A stretch of DNA of 64,000 bases, taken from contig NW_025336479.1 of NCBI RefSeq assembly GCF_004798865.1, positions 7,766,485-7,830,484 of the forward strand. The letters run 5' to 3'. Source of the stretch: Varanus komodoensis. Its lineage: Eukaryota; Chordata; Lepidosauria; Squamata; Varanidae. Positions within the stretch are counted from its first letter, which is position 1; the number at the start of each line of letters is the position of its first letter. The notes beneath the pieces were generated by a model. The model saw nothing but the letters and a program-made list of their open reading frames with translations, was not told the origin of the DNA and made no database searches. A program made the position numbers and the translations under genes. Shown here piece by piece: positions 11,986-24,642 of this stretch.

Positions 11986-12960
11986 GGTTGGGTGTACGGC
12001 GCAAAGGGAGTGAGAGAGACTCCGAGGCGTTTGGTGCGCGCCTTGAGTGCGCGGGGCCGGGGGGAAGCAGGTACACTCGCGTTCTTACGCTCTTTCCCAC
12101 ATACATGTGCCCGATGATTTCAGTTGGATTTTACCTCTATATACCTGACCTTAAGCTTGCAGCTCTAAGTAGCGTCACGTGGGAAAATATTCCGAGAAGC
12201 GTGAATTGAGACGCCACCAGTGTCATCTCCGCCTCCTTCGGAGGTGGGATCGTGACCCACGCAGAGCTAGGAGATCCTTGGTTTTGCGATCCGGATTCCC
12301 AGGCAAGCCTCACGGCGCGCTCCTCTTTCCCTGCCTCGGAGGACCTTGCGCGCCAAGAAGGGCTCCGTTCCCTCCGGGGAGGGATCTTCCCTTCCTCCCG
12401 CAGGATGCCAGGCAGAGCCGCCCTCTCTGAGGAGCCGCCGGGGATGCGACACGGCTGCGTGCGGTGCAGCGGGAGCCGCAGCAAGAAGAGACGCTCGGAG
12501 CGCCCGCTCCTCCCCGAAGCCAGCGCCAGGAGCCCGGGCGGGAGCCGACGGTGCGGCAGGGCCCCTCTCTGCATCGGGGCCGCTTCACTCCCTCCGCTCG
12601 GAGCAGGACGTCGGGACCCCCGAGGGCCCGGCGGAGCAGCAGCTCTGCCCTGGGTGCACAAGCCCGCCTCTCCCTCTCCCTGCCCATGTGGGCAGGAACG
12701 ACCCCGTGGGGGGGGGGGGGCGGCGGGGAATGAACGAGGGGCAAACGGAGGAAGGAGGAACGAAGGAAGTGGCGCTGCCCTTCCCGAGCATCCCACCCGA
12801 TGCTCTCCGGTGGAAGCAGCTCTGAATCTGGAGAGGGAAGGGAAAGGGCCTTCTCACGGTAAAGTAAGAAGGGGCCGAGAGGGCTGCAGGGTTTCTTGGG
12901 GAAACGTCTCTTTGAGCCATCTATCCGAAGGGCGGAAAGAAGACCCATTCCCATAGATGG
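11986..12960. promoter_or_regulatory. CpG-rich block upstream of HS3ST3B1
   Basis: CpG and GC are high from about 12000 to 12800, with a G run at 12707. Three frames stay open on each strand over hundreds of bases, the signature of GC-rich stop depletion. No protein domain is recognisable. It may be a second CpG island about 2.3 kb upstream of the main one. Confidence 0.5.
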
Positions 12961-12998
12961 GACAGGCTTTCAGGACTGGAATGGGCTTTAATTCTAGC

Positions 12999-13085
12999 CG
13001 TGCAAACTTGCGTCCACTGACCTGGGAATAAACCCGTTCAATTCAATGGGACTTACTTTTGAGTAGTCAAACATAAAACATTGTG
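12999..13085. repeat. Palindromic interspersed repeat, best copy
   Basis: CCACTGACCTGGGAATAAACCC faces TTCAATGGGACTTACTTTTGAGTAG, ending in ACATAAAACATTGTGCTG. The two halves can pair to form a hairpin. The family is non-coding and dispersed through the first 22 kb of the window. Confidence 0.65.
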
Positions 13086-13218
13086 CTGCTTGGCTTTAAG
13101 TTGTCTCATACTCTGGGCTCATTACTTCGTAATTGTCTTCATCTTCTAGCAGAAAGGCTTTGAACGGATTTCAAATGGCGCTTTGATCTCTATGTTAGCA
13201 AGAACACCCTATTTGCCA

Positions 13219-13240
13219 GTCAGCAGCAGCAGCAGCAGCA

Positions 13241-13289
<49 letters not shown>

Positions 13290-13297
13290 TTATTATT
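13219..13297. repeat. Compound (CAG)n-(ACT)n-(ATT)n microsatellite
   Basis: About six CAG units pass into some sixteen ACT units and then TAT/ATT units. The open frame across it gives polyserine then polytyrosine and is not a gene. Confidence 0.95.
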
Positions 13298-13702
13298 GGC
13301 TCTGCTGTAAAAAAGGACAAGCTGAAACAGGAAGCTTCGAAGTGATTCGAGAGATGAGGCACGGAGAGGGCCTGTGGAGCGACGGGGAGGGGGAGGGCCT
13401 GATCCTCGACAGAGGAGGTCTCCGTTTCTGAGCGGCGGTATGTCTACAGGGTGCGGGGAGCCGGAGCTGCGGATTGCGGGAGGCGAAGAGGCGTTGCGGT
13501 TTGGAGGCGTGACAGGGCGAGGCGGAGCAAGAGCCTGGTAGCCACGTGGTAGAAATCAACGCCCGGGAAGCTTTGAGCAAATCAGACGAACGCATGCCCT
13601 GCCACGCTGCCACGTCTCCAGTGTTAGCCCTGCCTAAAGCAGACCCGCTAATATGAACTAAGCTTGCATCACGGCCACTTTACGCGTATTCGCTACATGT
13701 GA

Positions 13703-13932
13703 ATTGATTGATTTTTTTAGATTTATTTCCCGCCTTTTTCATACAAAGAACTCAAAGGGGCTTGCATCATTCTCCTCCTCTTCCTATCTAATCCCTACAA
13801 CAACATCCCTGTGAGGTAGGTTGGGCTGAGCATCTGCATTGGCCTAAAGTCACCCAATTGGCTGCAGGGCGGAGTGCGGGCTAGAACCTGGATTGCCTGA
13901 GTCCCAGTCCTACACTCTTACACTGGCTCTCC
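13703..13932 (-). mobile_element. tRNA-derived SINE, - orientation
   Basis: On the + strand the 3' end of the element comes first (GATTTATTTCCCGCCTTTTTC). Then follow CCTGTGAGGTAGGTTGGGCTGAG, CCTAAAGTCACCCAATTGGCTGCAGGG, CTAGAACCTGGATTGCCTGAGTCCCAGTCC (reverse B-box region), and CTCTTACACTGGCTCTC (reverse A-box head). It is essentially full length. Confidence 0.85.
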
Positions 13933-14763
13933 CATGTATATACTTATAAATACACACACAGACGTAAGTAGGTCCAACGTTGGATTCGACCCAATGGAAC
14001 CACCCCCATAAGAGCACAATTGCGCGCCCAAGTTGAGATCAGGAGCGGTGGTGCAGCCCACTCGTGCCGCGGGTTCGAACTCCGGCCTTTCCAGGTAGGG
14101 CTGGCAAAGCCCACGTCTGCAAGCCCGGAAGGCCACCAGTGCCGCCAGCACAGAGCGGCAGGAATGCCCACGAGCGCGACTCCTTCCAAGGCGGCCTCCC
14201 GAGTCCCCACGCCTCAGATTCCCTTTCACCAGTGCCTTGTCCAGTGAAGGGAATGCCAGCACTCGCCGTGAGCACTCGGAAGCCCGGCGGTGGAGAGCAG
14301 GGAGGTCACGCGGGGCAGATGTGCGCTCCCAGCTCCCAAACCTGCCCCACTGCGCGCGGCATTCAGTCCCACTAAGTTCCCTGGCATTTCCCGCCACCAA
14401 GCGCCCTGCTTCCAGCTACGAGGGGATTCGAGCGGGAGCGGCGGGCACGGGCCAGAAACCTCTTCTCCCAGCCCGCGCCTTTGGGTTCACTGGAGCAAAC
14501 GCTGCGCCGCGGCGCTGGTCCACGTGGCCCCGTCAAGTCCCAGAGCCTGCGGCTGTCATGCGCCTCCCCGGGCGGGCCCACGAGCAAGCCCTGCCCGGCC
14601 ACCTTGGCTTTCCTCGCCCAGGACAGAACCCGGCAGGGTCGCCAGCGCTGGAATGGGGCTCTTCGCAGCGCGGATGGGAAAGCGAGCTCGGCGGAGAGGC
14701 CGCCGCCGCCGCTGCCGCCGCACATCTCCAAACGCCTGCCGGCCTCGTCTGTCTATAACCTTT

Positions 14764-14950
14764 TCACCGCCCCCGGCTCTTTAACGGCTCATTAGCCAAT
14801 AAGAATGGCTAATCGCCTCCCGCAGTTCCTCGCTCCCCGCCCTCCAGGGGAGAACTGGCCCGCCATTGGCTGCCTTTGATCAACAAAAGGGGGGCTAATT
14901 ACCATGCGGCGGGCGCCTCTTATAGGCTCGGAGGGGTGCCAGTCAGGCGC
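14764..14950 (+). promoter_or_regulatory. HS3ST3B1: HS3ST3B1 core promoter region
   Basis: Visible elements are a CCAAT box at 14796-14800, an inverted CCAAT box (ATTGG) at 14864-14868, and a TCF/LEF-type site CCTTTGATC at 14873-14881. There is also a TAATTA homeodomain core at 14896-14901 and a TATA-like TTATAGGC at 14920-14927. A start site about 25-30 bp after the last would fall near 14950, giving a 5' UTR of about 200 bp. The sites are seen in the sequence; their use and the start site are inferred. Confidence 0.5.
14791..14813. promoter_or_regulatory. Perfect 8-bp inverted repeat ATTAGCCA-N7-TGGCTAAT
   Basis: Arms 14791-14798 and 14806-14813 are exact reverse complements around a 7-bp spacer. 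Each arm carries an ATTA/TAAT homeodomain core, and the left arm overlaps the CCAAT box. This geometry would suit a dimeric factor. Function is inferred. Confidence 0.45.
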
Positions 14951-15057
14951 GCCTGTTCTCCGCCCTCCGGTGCTCCAGCCTGGCAGGCAAAGGCGCGCCG
15001 GGGCGGTCGCCACTCGCTGGCTTGATCGCGGGGAGGGAGCAGGCGAGCGGGCGGGCG

Positions 15058-15072
15058 ATGCCGCGCTGTTGA
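15058..15072 (+). promoter_or_regulatory. Upstream ORF 1 (4 codons plus stop)
   Basis: ATG at 15058 has G at -3 and is followed by three codons and a TGA. It lies in the predicted 5' UTR, 84 bp before the main ORF. It could permit reinitiation downstream. Whether it is transcribed depends on the true start site. Confidence 0.4.
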
Positions 15073-15747
<675 letters not shown>

Positions 15748-17299
15748 TAGCTTCGCGGGGAGGCGAGTTAAACTGCAAGAGGAAGGAGAGCGGCCGTTGC
15801 CTCCCGGGGCTTCCTACGAGGTGGGGAAGACCAGGCGGGGGTCGGCGGCGAATTAACGAAAGATCCCCCTTTCACGGGCCTTCTGAGAGCCTGGGTAGCA
15901 TGGCCGAGATAGTGAGCCTGGCCTGTCCACTTCTCTCTGTCCAGCCCGCCTATCCTTCCAAAGTTGGGGCTTAGAAATCGCCTCTCACCCCCGCCCCTCC
16001 GCCACACGCACTCGTCCCCTCCCGCGCACACAACCCCCAGGATGTCGGTGAGTAGGGCTTCACCGACCGAGCCCCGCTAAAGGGCCCTCGGTTGCGCTCG
16101 TCAGTTACATGTGTGCACCGCTGCTAAATGCCACCTGGACTGTCTAGGTAACGGACTGAGGCTTCACTTGTCAGAGTTTCCCTGTGCTTGGGGCCGCTTT
16201 CTTTTCTTTTCTCTTCTCTGCCTACGCTTCTCGCCTCGAAGTGAGGGATGCCCGTCGAACAAGGCTCGAGTCCCTTACGGAAGGGGAAGCGAACAGGAGC
16301 GCAGGCGCTTGGCCGGAGGACGGAGGGCACTCAGGCATTCCCTGTCCCGTTTCAAGACGAAGCTGCCCCTGCCCTCACGCACGCAATCCTGAAGTCACCA
16401 TCGGGGATCCTCTTCCGAGCGGGGACGCTTCGGACCGCCGGGCATCAAGTGCCCGCTCCCCTAATGGTCTATGGGGTGACTCTCGGCTGCCCAGATCAAT
16501 TCCTCGGGGTTGGGGGGAGATCCCGCTTCAGAAAGGCAGCCCCGTCCCGTCCCAACTCACAGGCCAGCCGTGCAGATGGCCGAAGACTTGCTCCCCAGCT
16601 CCCTTCCCCTTATGCACGCAGTCCGATGCAAACGCTGGTGGTCTGCTCCGGCCTTGCTCGGACTCGGCTCCAGCGCGCCCGGGCGAGTGGCGCCCGGCTG
16701 CGCGGGGAGCCAGAGAGCTCTGTTGGGCGCGCGGGAGCGGTGCAGGTCTCGGCTGGCCCGTTCGGAACTGGGGAAGCGCGGCGCGCTGCTGCTGCGGCTG
16801 TCGTCTCTCGTCTCTCGAGCAGGGCTGAAGTGAACGCTGGGATTGCAAGAGGAGAGCGGCCTCCGCAGTAAGCGTCGGGACGCTCGCAGGAGCCGCTTGC
16901 GCCCGGCCTCCTAGCCGTGCAGTGGCCGGCGCGTCCCTGGGCCGGGCTCTGGCCCGCGCGCGCGGTTCAGTGCGGGGCGCCCTTGGCCCTTGCGGCCGCG
17001 CGCCTTTCTCGCCCTGCCCTTCGCTTGCGGCGTGGCTTTCGGGGTCCCCTTTTGTCTAAGGCTTCTAAACCGTGATGAGAAGTGGCGACGTCAGAACGGG
17101 GCCCGAAGTAGGCCGAATCGCTTCCGCGTGAGCGTGAGAGCGGGCCCGCGTTCCCTGGGCGCGGGGGCCGCGCTGCTGCTGCTGCGCGGGGTAACGGTCC
17201 GGGGCAGGCGCGACTGGGTGGACTGCGCTATGAAGAGGCTTCGACGGCAGGTGACAGTCTCCCCCGTCGGATGTCGGGAGAGCGAAACGGGAGCGATGC

Positions 17300-20200
17300 T
17301 CCCCGGTAAGTGTGAGGCTGCTCTTTGCAGCACTCTGCGCCGGATGTGGAACCTCAGGTGGAGAGAAGCCGTTCCTCGCAGTGGCGGGCTGGAAAAAAGG
17401 GAATCCTGCACCCAGGCTTGCAGTGCAGAGAGGGTTTTTCTTTTTGCCTTGGGAAGGCGTCCAAAGTAGGCAGAAACTGTCGATCTGTGAAGAGGCCCGA
17501 CCGAGATCTTGTGTAGGGCGCCCTAAAGGAAGTATTCAACATGTGTCCGTAGATTGGAAAAAATAGGCAGCCTGCTGTCACTATCCACTTGGATTTGTGC
17601 AGTGGCCATGTCTTAAGGCTCTCTTATCTGCTGTGTTAAAAATAATTTAATTTTGCATTCCTTGCCCCTTGGTCAGTCGTGCAGCTCCCTAGCCTTCCTC
17701 AGTGGAAGGTGGCCCTTTTAGTAATATTATTTATTAATTTTGTTAATGTACCTACTGTAGCTGAAACTTTCTGGGTAGTTTACAACAAGTGTGTAGTGCA
17801 AAATGGATGGAGAGCTTATCTAAACACACCGAAGCAACCAACCTGAACCCGTGTTGCATTAGATGCTCAGAAGAGCTCCTGCTTTGAAGCCTACAGCTCT
17901 GAATTAGTGGATGAAAACAACTCGAAAGAAGGAAACATTTTGCTAAGAGCAAACCAGCAACAGCATTGGCTTTTACAAAGCTGGCAAGTTATATCTAGGA
18001 ATCACAGTATTTCTTCGAAGGAAGAAGAAAATCTCAGTTTTTTATTTAAGGCAGGATTGTTGTTTAAAGTAAAATTAAAACTAAATGATACAAAACACAC
18101 TAAAGTGAAATCACTGCATTTTGCCCATTGCAGTCAAATTTCAGCTGTGGCAAAACAGGCACAACTGCTTTTGTAACGGAGGATCGAGCCCATTATTCAT
18201 AGATCTATGCAGCCTCCTAAGCCCACTAGCAGCCTTCTTGGCCCCTTTCTCCTCAGCTCTTTTGTCAATCCCACAATTCTGGTGCTACAAGCACAGTGCT
18301 ATTTTTATTTAGCTCTTGTTTAGCTTTTGTTCTGATCTTGCAGAGCCAGGATCTCAGACTGTCCTCCTGGACAAGACGCTTTTTCAAAGATCCTCCCCAA
18401 AGTGCAACTTGTAGCTAATGAGCAGAGCTGTCAGAGAGATGGGAACCATGACATATGGCTTAAGGCTGAACTAGAGGAAGTTTCCAACTCGCTTCAGAGA
18501 TGGGGGTGGGCAGAGATGACAAGTCCCATTTAAACTCTCAGTGCTGCTGCTTAAGTGGTCTGACCATCAGTGATAAATCCGTCTGACATGTCTCTTGCTC
18601 TCATATGCCTTCATAAGCATAATATCTAGGAAGCCAGATGTTGAAGCAGGCAGCAGGATGTGCGGTTTTCATAAGCCAGGCAGCTAAAAAGTGTTAATGT
18701 GATGAAGTTGTGTGTGTAGGGGAGAGTGCTGTCTACATTGGGTTTTACCATTCTCCAGTTACTTCACAACCCTCCTAAAGGAACTGAATTAATTCCTATT
18801 GATGTGCTGATTAAGTCCCACTGAAGTCCAGCTTCATAGAGCTTCTCAAAGGTGCACTGTTGCATCTTGCATGGCTGTGGAATAGGCTGTTGAGCTGATT
18901 TTCATATCCTTGCCGTGATTGACTGAGAATGTCACAGATTTTCCAGAGCTAACTGTGGTATAATTCAGTGTCATTTCTGTGGAAACATGCATATTGCGCA
19001 AACTGAAAAGTTTGCAGTTTGTGTGGATACGAAGGATATGGAATAGCTGCAGCTGGTGGAAGTCCAGTGGAAAAGATGCCCCTGGCTGGAAAGTGGCAAA
19101 ACAGGGACCGGAGCAGGGAAGACTGCTGGAAGGTCATTTTGGCATTTTTGAGGCAGTAAGGGGTTATGTGCAGGCAGTTCACTCCTCAGGCTCCCCATGT
19201 ATCATGCATACTTCCTGTCTGGTATTGTTCCAGTAGAATACTGTTGCGTGTCCTTATAATGAACATTTAACTCCCTTTTTCTCCCTCCCCAGCCAACTGA
19301 GTTCCTTGAGAGAGGCGAAATTCAGCATGTCTCTTTCAAAGAGAAATTTCTGTGCCCAGAAGCACTGTCAACCAAGGGAGGATTATATACAGTACCCAGA
19401 CTGAATTGATGCTATGCTAATGGCAGCTGGAACAATGTTGCCCATAAACAAAAGATAAAATGTGCTGAAATGTATTTTTGGGTGCGTATTTTAATCATGG
19501 GTTTACGTGGTAGAATTGCAGCAGTTCCCTAATTAAGAGCCAACTAGTCAGTTGAGTCAATCTGCTGCTGCTTTAAATGGGGAATAACTTATATGGAAGA
19601 GAAAATAATTGCCTGGCTATGCAAACAAATTATTTCTTTAGGCATATACTAAGTATATGCAAACTTTTAAAAAGTAAGCTGGCGAAGTCAGGGACTAGGA
19701 TTTGTGAGCACAGCCATGATACATAAGTGGCATATAGAAAAATGGAGAGCTCTGAAACTAACAAGAGATCCTGATGTGCAGATCAATGATTCTGGTCTTA
19801 AAATGTTTGATTTCAACCCTTGCGATCAATTACATGTGTATTCTAATTGCAGTCTGCACCCCTGCACCATGAAAGGCCAGGAAAGGGCATTCAGTCAATA
19901 GCATAATCTACTGCTGTAAACAAGACTTTGTCAAAGTTTTATCCCCTCCCCTCAATGAATGAGCACTGGGAGTAAAAGTCTGAATGAACGGAAGGAACAC
20001 TGACGTCCTACAATGTCTGTTCAAAAGTAAGTCCCCTTGGGGTCTTACTAGGCTGCAGTTGCAGTGTATACGAATGCAGCCTGAAGTTTCATTGAACAAT
20101 CTCATTACTAAAAACTGGAATAATTTTGCCAATCTACACTGAATGCTGTTTAGTTTTTTCTCTGCAATGTCAGAGCAGTTTCAGAACTTGCTTTATCTAA

Positions 20201-20430
20201 TGTGTTGGAATGTGTACCTTCATAGAACCAGAATGTTTCACTGTTAGTAAAAACTTCAATGTACTGGTAAAAACTTAAGAATTGTATTCTGACTCTAAAT
20301 GGCTGCTGCTTAAAAAATAAATAAAACTAGGCTGATAATAAAACACATTTTATAAGACACCCATCCTGTCTTTCTGTGTTCGTAGATGGATTTTCCTCCA
20401 AACTAAGCACTGTAGTAGTAATGATATTAT
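17300..20430. other. Intron, no gene; SINE tail fragment
   Basis: Composition drops from CpG-rich to AT-rich after about 17.5 kb. At 17725-17800, TTATTTATTAATTTTGTTAATGTACC with GGTAGTTTACAAC resembles the reverse 3' end of a SINE or LINE. Near 20005-20080 there is a diverged palindromic repeat copy. Otherwise nothing is recognised. Confidence 0.4.
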
Positions 20431-20434
20431 CTTT

Positions 20435-20525
20435 ATTGTTATATTGCATGTATACTCCACTTTTCTCTCTTGCAAGGAACCAAAAGCAGCTTACAAGGTT
20501 CTCCTCCTCTTTATTTTATAGAAAA
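20435..20525 (-). mobile_element. SINE 3'-end fragment, - orientation
   Basis: TATACTCCACTTTTCTCTCTTGCAAGGAACC followed by GCAGCTTACAAGGTTCTCCTCC matches the reverse 3' portion of the tRNA-derived SINE. The same motif recurs at 59085-59160. Confidence 0.5.
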
Positions 20526-23500
20526 TGTATGTGGCCATTGAAATGGGAGAAGAGTTGAAACTTTTAGGTTCTGCTAAATATCTAAAACATTCTATTCATT
20601 AAATCTATTCATAATCAATTCTGTTTTGAGTTATTCTTTAGAATCAGGACACCAGTTTAGAACATTATATTTTATCAAAGGCCTGACTGTGAAAGAAAGG
20701 AGTGGGGGTGATAATCACCTAAACCCACCACTGCAATATGGGCTAGTTCTTGCTAATTCTGTTGACATACCGAAACATTTCGTTTCAATAAGAGTTTCTG
20801 TTGCAAGAAGGACTGCCTGACATTAATACAGTTTGAAAATAATCATCACAGACATGAATCTAACTTTGTTTATAATTATAATTCATTTTATTGCATTTGT
20901 TACCTTTATTCAAACAATTTCTGAATTATAAGGCACAACAAAAATTCTGCAGGAAATATTGCTTTGGGTTGAAAATTGACCAGACAGAGGGGGTGTGTGT
21001 TGCTTAGTTAACAATCCCACATCAAGCAACACATTTTACTAGCCTCTAGAAGAACTAACATTTGAGAAAAATTGTCCCAAGATTTTCTATTCAGGTTGAT
21101 TGTAAAGTTTCTATTTTTTCTGATTTTTATTGATTCTGAATTAGCTAGAGCTTTTGAGGAAAGTTGTTATAAATAACCAGTATTTGTTCTGAATGCAGGG
21201 TCGCAACAGATGTTTGTGTGTGTGTGTGAGAGAGAGAGTGAGAGAGTGATGAATTCGAGCTTCTTTAACCATCAGCTTTTCTGTGAATATGCTTGCGATC
21301 CAAACATCAGCAACATTTCTTCTTTTGCTTAAACAAAACTGAACCATAGTCAAAACAAACAATTTTAGTTGAGCCTAGGTAAAATGAGACTTCTATTTCC
21401 CAGAACAGAGAAGATAGTGAAGGAGTTCAAAATTTGCAGTGTTAGAAGTTCCATTTGCTGCCGCAGAGTACATTAAAAATGGGAGCCTGCAGACTGCTAA
21501 CTAAAGAACTGTCATGGTTTTGTTAGCAAAATGATGTTAAAGCATCTTGAGAGTTCTGCATTAAATTAGCTGGCCAAACTAGACTGTAAAATGGTTAATG
21601 AATCCTTCCTCTCTAAAGGATGGGAAAACAACTAATTACAAATAGGATTCGTAGTTCCAGTAAGTGGAAAAAGTCAATATTTAAAGGAGTGCTTTGCTTT
21701 GGGAATGGGACGGCTCGCAGTAGCTCAACCACACTTATATATATTAACGATGATTCACTCCAATAAAATGCTTCTTTCTAATTAATGTATCTATTATAGT
21801 CTAAGGTCATTTCAGCAAACATGTGAGTAGTTTTCTTTTTGCAGAAAATAATTCTGGAAACTAGCAATTTCCTGATTATACATTTGGGGCCCCAAAAGGC
21901 ATTAGTTCAAAGATTAGCATGAAGTGGAAAATCTATTGTGTATGATTTCAGAACACTGAGTAACATATTAAGGCCTGTGGAATTCTGGAACATCTTGGCA
22001 TGAAGCTCTTGCACCACAATCCCAAGTGTGTTTTCTCAGACTTAAATCTTTTGGGATTTAGGCTGCAATCCTGTTCGCATGTTCGTGGGAGTAGGCTGCA
22101 CTGGACCCCCGAGTACATATGGGATTGCACTGTCCAGTTCCTGTGTTGAGATCATGGCCTTGCAGCACAATTTCTGTGCTGCTGTACTCAGAAATAAGTC
22201 CCGTGGTGTTAACCAGGGACTAAGTCAGCATAAGTATACTTCAGTTAGCACCCCTTATGTACCAAAAACCGGGCAGATGGATCCAACAGCCTAGTTAAGT
22301 TAGAAACCAGCTCACACACACTGAATTGAACTAGGTACGTGCATTTGGTTCTAAGTCTGATCTAGACTCAAACTTGCCTGTGAGCACTACTGCTCCCCTT
22401 TTGAATACTTGGCATCAAAAAGCATTCTGGTTCTTTGGCAGCTTTTAAAGCTCGCTTACTGCTGAAAGTTGGAAACAAGATTATACCCCTTCTAGCTGTA
22501 TCTGTATGGTAAAGCTAGGGTTTGGCACTCAAAGTAATTTCTGTTCAAGGGAGACATTTCAGCGCTTTGCACACATTCGTTGGATGACCAGGTCTGCCAG
22601 TTGCCCCCAAAATTAGTCCAAATCAGTTAACTGATTAATTGCTGCCTCTCCCTTTATTTTTCATATGCAATACAAAACTATCAAAGTGAAAGGAATGACA
22701 AATATGGAGCCAACTAGGATGAATATTCAACAGTTTGTAAAATAAAATCTTATGTCCCATATTTTTTAAAAATCATTATCTTCTGGTGTGGGCAATAAGC
22801 CTATCCTAATATTCCTGCCCTGGAGAGAGCAAACAACAACAACAACAAACTGAAAACATGCACTAAAAACACACGCGAGCGCGTATGGAGGGATTTGTCT
22901 GCAGATTTTTTTTTTCAATAGTGAGAATAATATTTTCCCCAGTGAATAATGCATAATTGGAAAGGAGTTCTTGTATCTTAGCAAACTTCAGTTTGCAGGG
23001 GTAAAGCTGGATTCCAGCAAATCTGTCAGCTGCAATCACACTCCTCCAAAATGGCAGTCTGATATAGCTGAAGTGAAGATCTATGGAAAGTAATTTTTAA
23101 CCTACTCTTTCTGTTTAGCGGCTTTTAGTGGAAATGTTTCACCAGGATGGAAAGGAAACTAGATCCAGCTATTAATGCTAAATAGCTACAAGCAGTGCAG
23201 TTCATGGTATTTTTCCTCTTTGGCGGCTCCTCCAGAATTGCTGTGCACAAAAGCCAAGTGGAAGAAAATGGCCCTTTTTTGCAGCCCAGCTTAAAGGATG
23301 CTATCACTTGTTTACAGCCTTCAGAAACGTTTTCCTGGAGTGTTAAAATACTTTCCATTTTGACTGTTCTCACTGTTACTCTGTTTTCATTTGGGGCCCG
23401 TGATATTGGCAAATGGGCAAATGATTTTGCAGACCATGTGTATGATCTGCTAACTTCTTAAATTTGTGAACACAAGTTAGTTCAGTGGGAAAAAGTTCAC

Positions 23501-23800
23501 ATGCAGCTCTACATGGCTCCGCACATGATAGTGTATAATACACTATTTTCTTCACTAGAGTTCTTGCACTGGACTCTTGTCACTGCACGCATAGCTTCTA
23601 AGTTGCGACCCTTGGTGCTCTCCTTAGTGCTTGCTAATTGCAGTTCTGGAAGATTGCATTTCTGCTGCTAATTGCAGCAGAAATGGGTGGCTGCACCAGC
23701 GTCGTCCACCACGCTGAGGCCTGAATCTCCACGAGTGAAAAAGACGAGGTCTCCTGAGAACTGCCAAATGGCAAAACAATAAGTGGCATAATGTATTCTG
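20526..23800. other. AT-rich intron, no gene recognised
   Basis: Long AT-rich unique-looking sequence with TAATTA-type cores (for example around 21780 and 22630). There is a short TG/GA microsatellite near 21215-21250 and a diverged palindromic repeat at 22060-22140. No coding exon is supported on either strand. Confidence 0.4.
22060..22140. repeat. Palindromic interspersed repeat, diverged
   Basis: GGCTGCAATCCTGTTCGCATG with GTGGGAGTAGGCTGCACTGGACC is the outer arm and left half of the family. A right-half-like GTACTCAGAAATAAGTCCCG follows at 22183. Confidence 0.5.
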
Positions 23801-23810
23801 GCAGTCTTGG

Positions 23811-24039
23811 TCAAATGTTAGATGCTGTTTTGCAGTAACTGGAATTGATCCTGTCTGCCTTCAAACCATCCTTGTTGTAATAAATTGTCCATATGGCTCC
23901 TGCGTTAATCAACACATATGTGGGTGAGAATGGAACGAGCTCATTGTTCTCCACTTCAAATGGCCTGCGGTGGTGGTGTCCCCTGTGGCTTAGAAATACC
24001 TGGTGTACTAAACTAGTCCACTCGGTAAGAGTGAAATTC
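23811..24039 (-). other. Exon-like open segment, antisense to the intron
   Basis: On the minus strand a good acceptor (CTTACCTCCCACTCAG) precedes a frame that stays open for 75 codons to a TGA at 23811-23813. The text looks protein-like (for example PFSPTYVLINAGAIWTIYYN) with coding-like third positions, but I recognise no domain. It could be the last exon of an unknown antisense gene, a decayed gene or an unfamiliar repeat. Its entry phase fits the donor phase of the segment at 24456-24574 in one frame. Confidence 0.2.
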
Positions 24040-24455
24040 CTGAGTGGGAGGTAAGCATTCATTTGGGATGGGGAGGACTACCCCCTTCGCCCCGCTTCCT
24101 AATGTGTACGGCTTTTGCAGCTAGGACTGGGATTCTCGGCACGTTAGGACCAATTCGTCTTCTTTCCCAGCCCCCCAGATTTGGGTAGGGTACTTCCTAT
24201 TTTCACACTTCTGATGGCACGGACAGAAGTTTGTTTCCTGGGAGTTTTGTGCAGGCTTCTCTTTCCATACTTCAAGCTTATGGCTTGTAAGCTCAGCCAG
24301 TAGGTTGAGCTAAGGGCTCTTTTAGCTGTATATGCACTCATTTCCCCTGGATTTATGGATGCTGACGAGGTTAACTCTGAAGCCTCTCTCTGTTTTGAAT
24401 GTATTGGGTTAAAATGACTAAGGAATCAGATTGATAAGATGCTAGCATGGCTCAC

Positions 24456-24574
24456 CATAGATAACCCCCTTGAAATCTGGCAATATGAACTCCTGGACTT
24501 CCTCTGGGTTTGATGCTTGGATAACATATGGGTCCATGAGCGATTGAAGTGCCGTATACATATCCTGAGTTGTA
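24456..24574 (-). other. 119-bp exon-like segment, antisense to the intron
   Basis: On the minus strand it is bounded by TTTCTTTCCTTCCAAG (strong acceptor) and ATG|GTGAGC (near-consensus donor), and is open in two frames. One frame is phase-compatible with the open segment at 24039-23811. The size, borders and order suit a real internal exon, but there is no recognised homology. Confidence 0.2.
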
Positions 24575-24642
24575 CTTGGAAGGAAAGAAAGCGCTAAGAG
24601 GGAACTACAGCAAGTAATGGAGAATTTTTGATAAACCCCCAT

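Noticed and set aside
12137-12956. Several 160-234-codon frames on both strands
   Set aside because: Mutually overlapping frames in a CpG-rich block, with no domain and no splice support.
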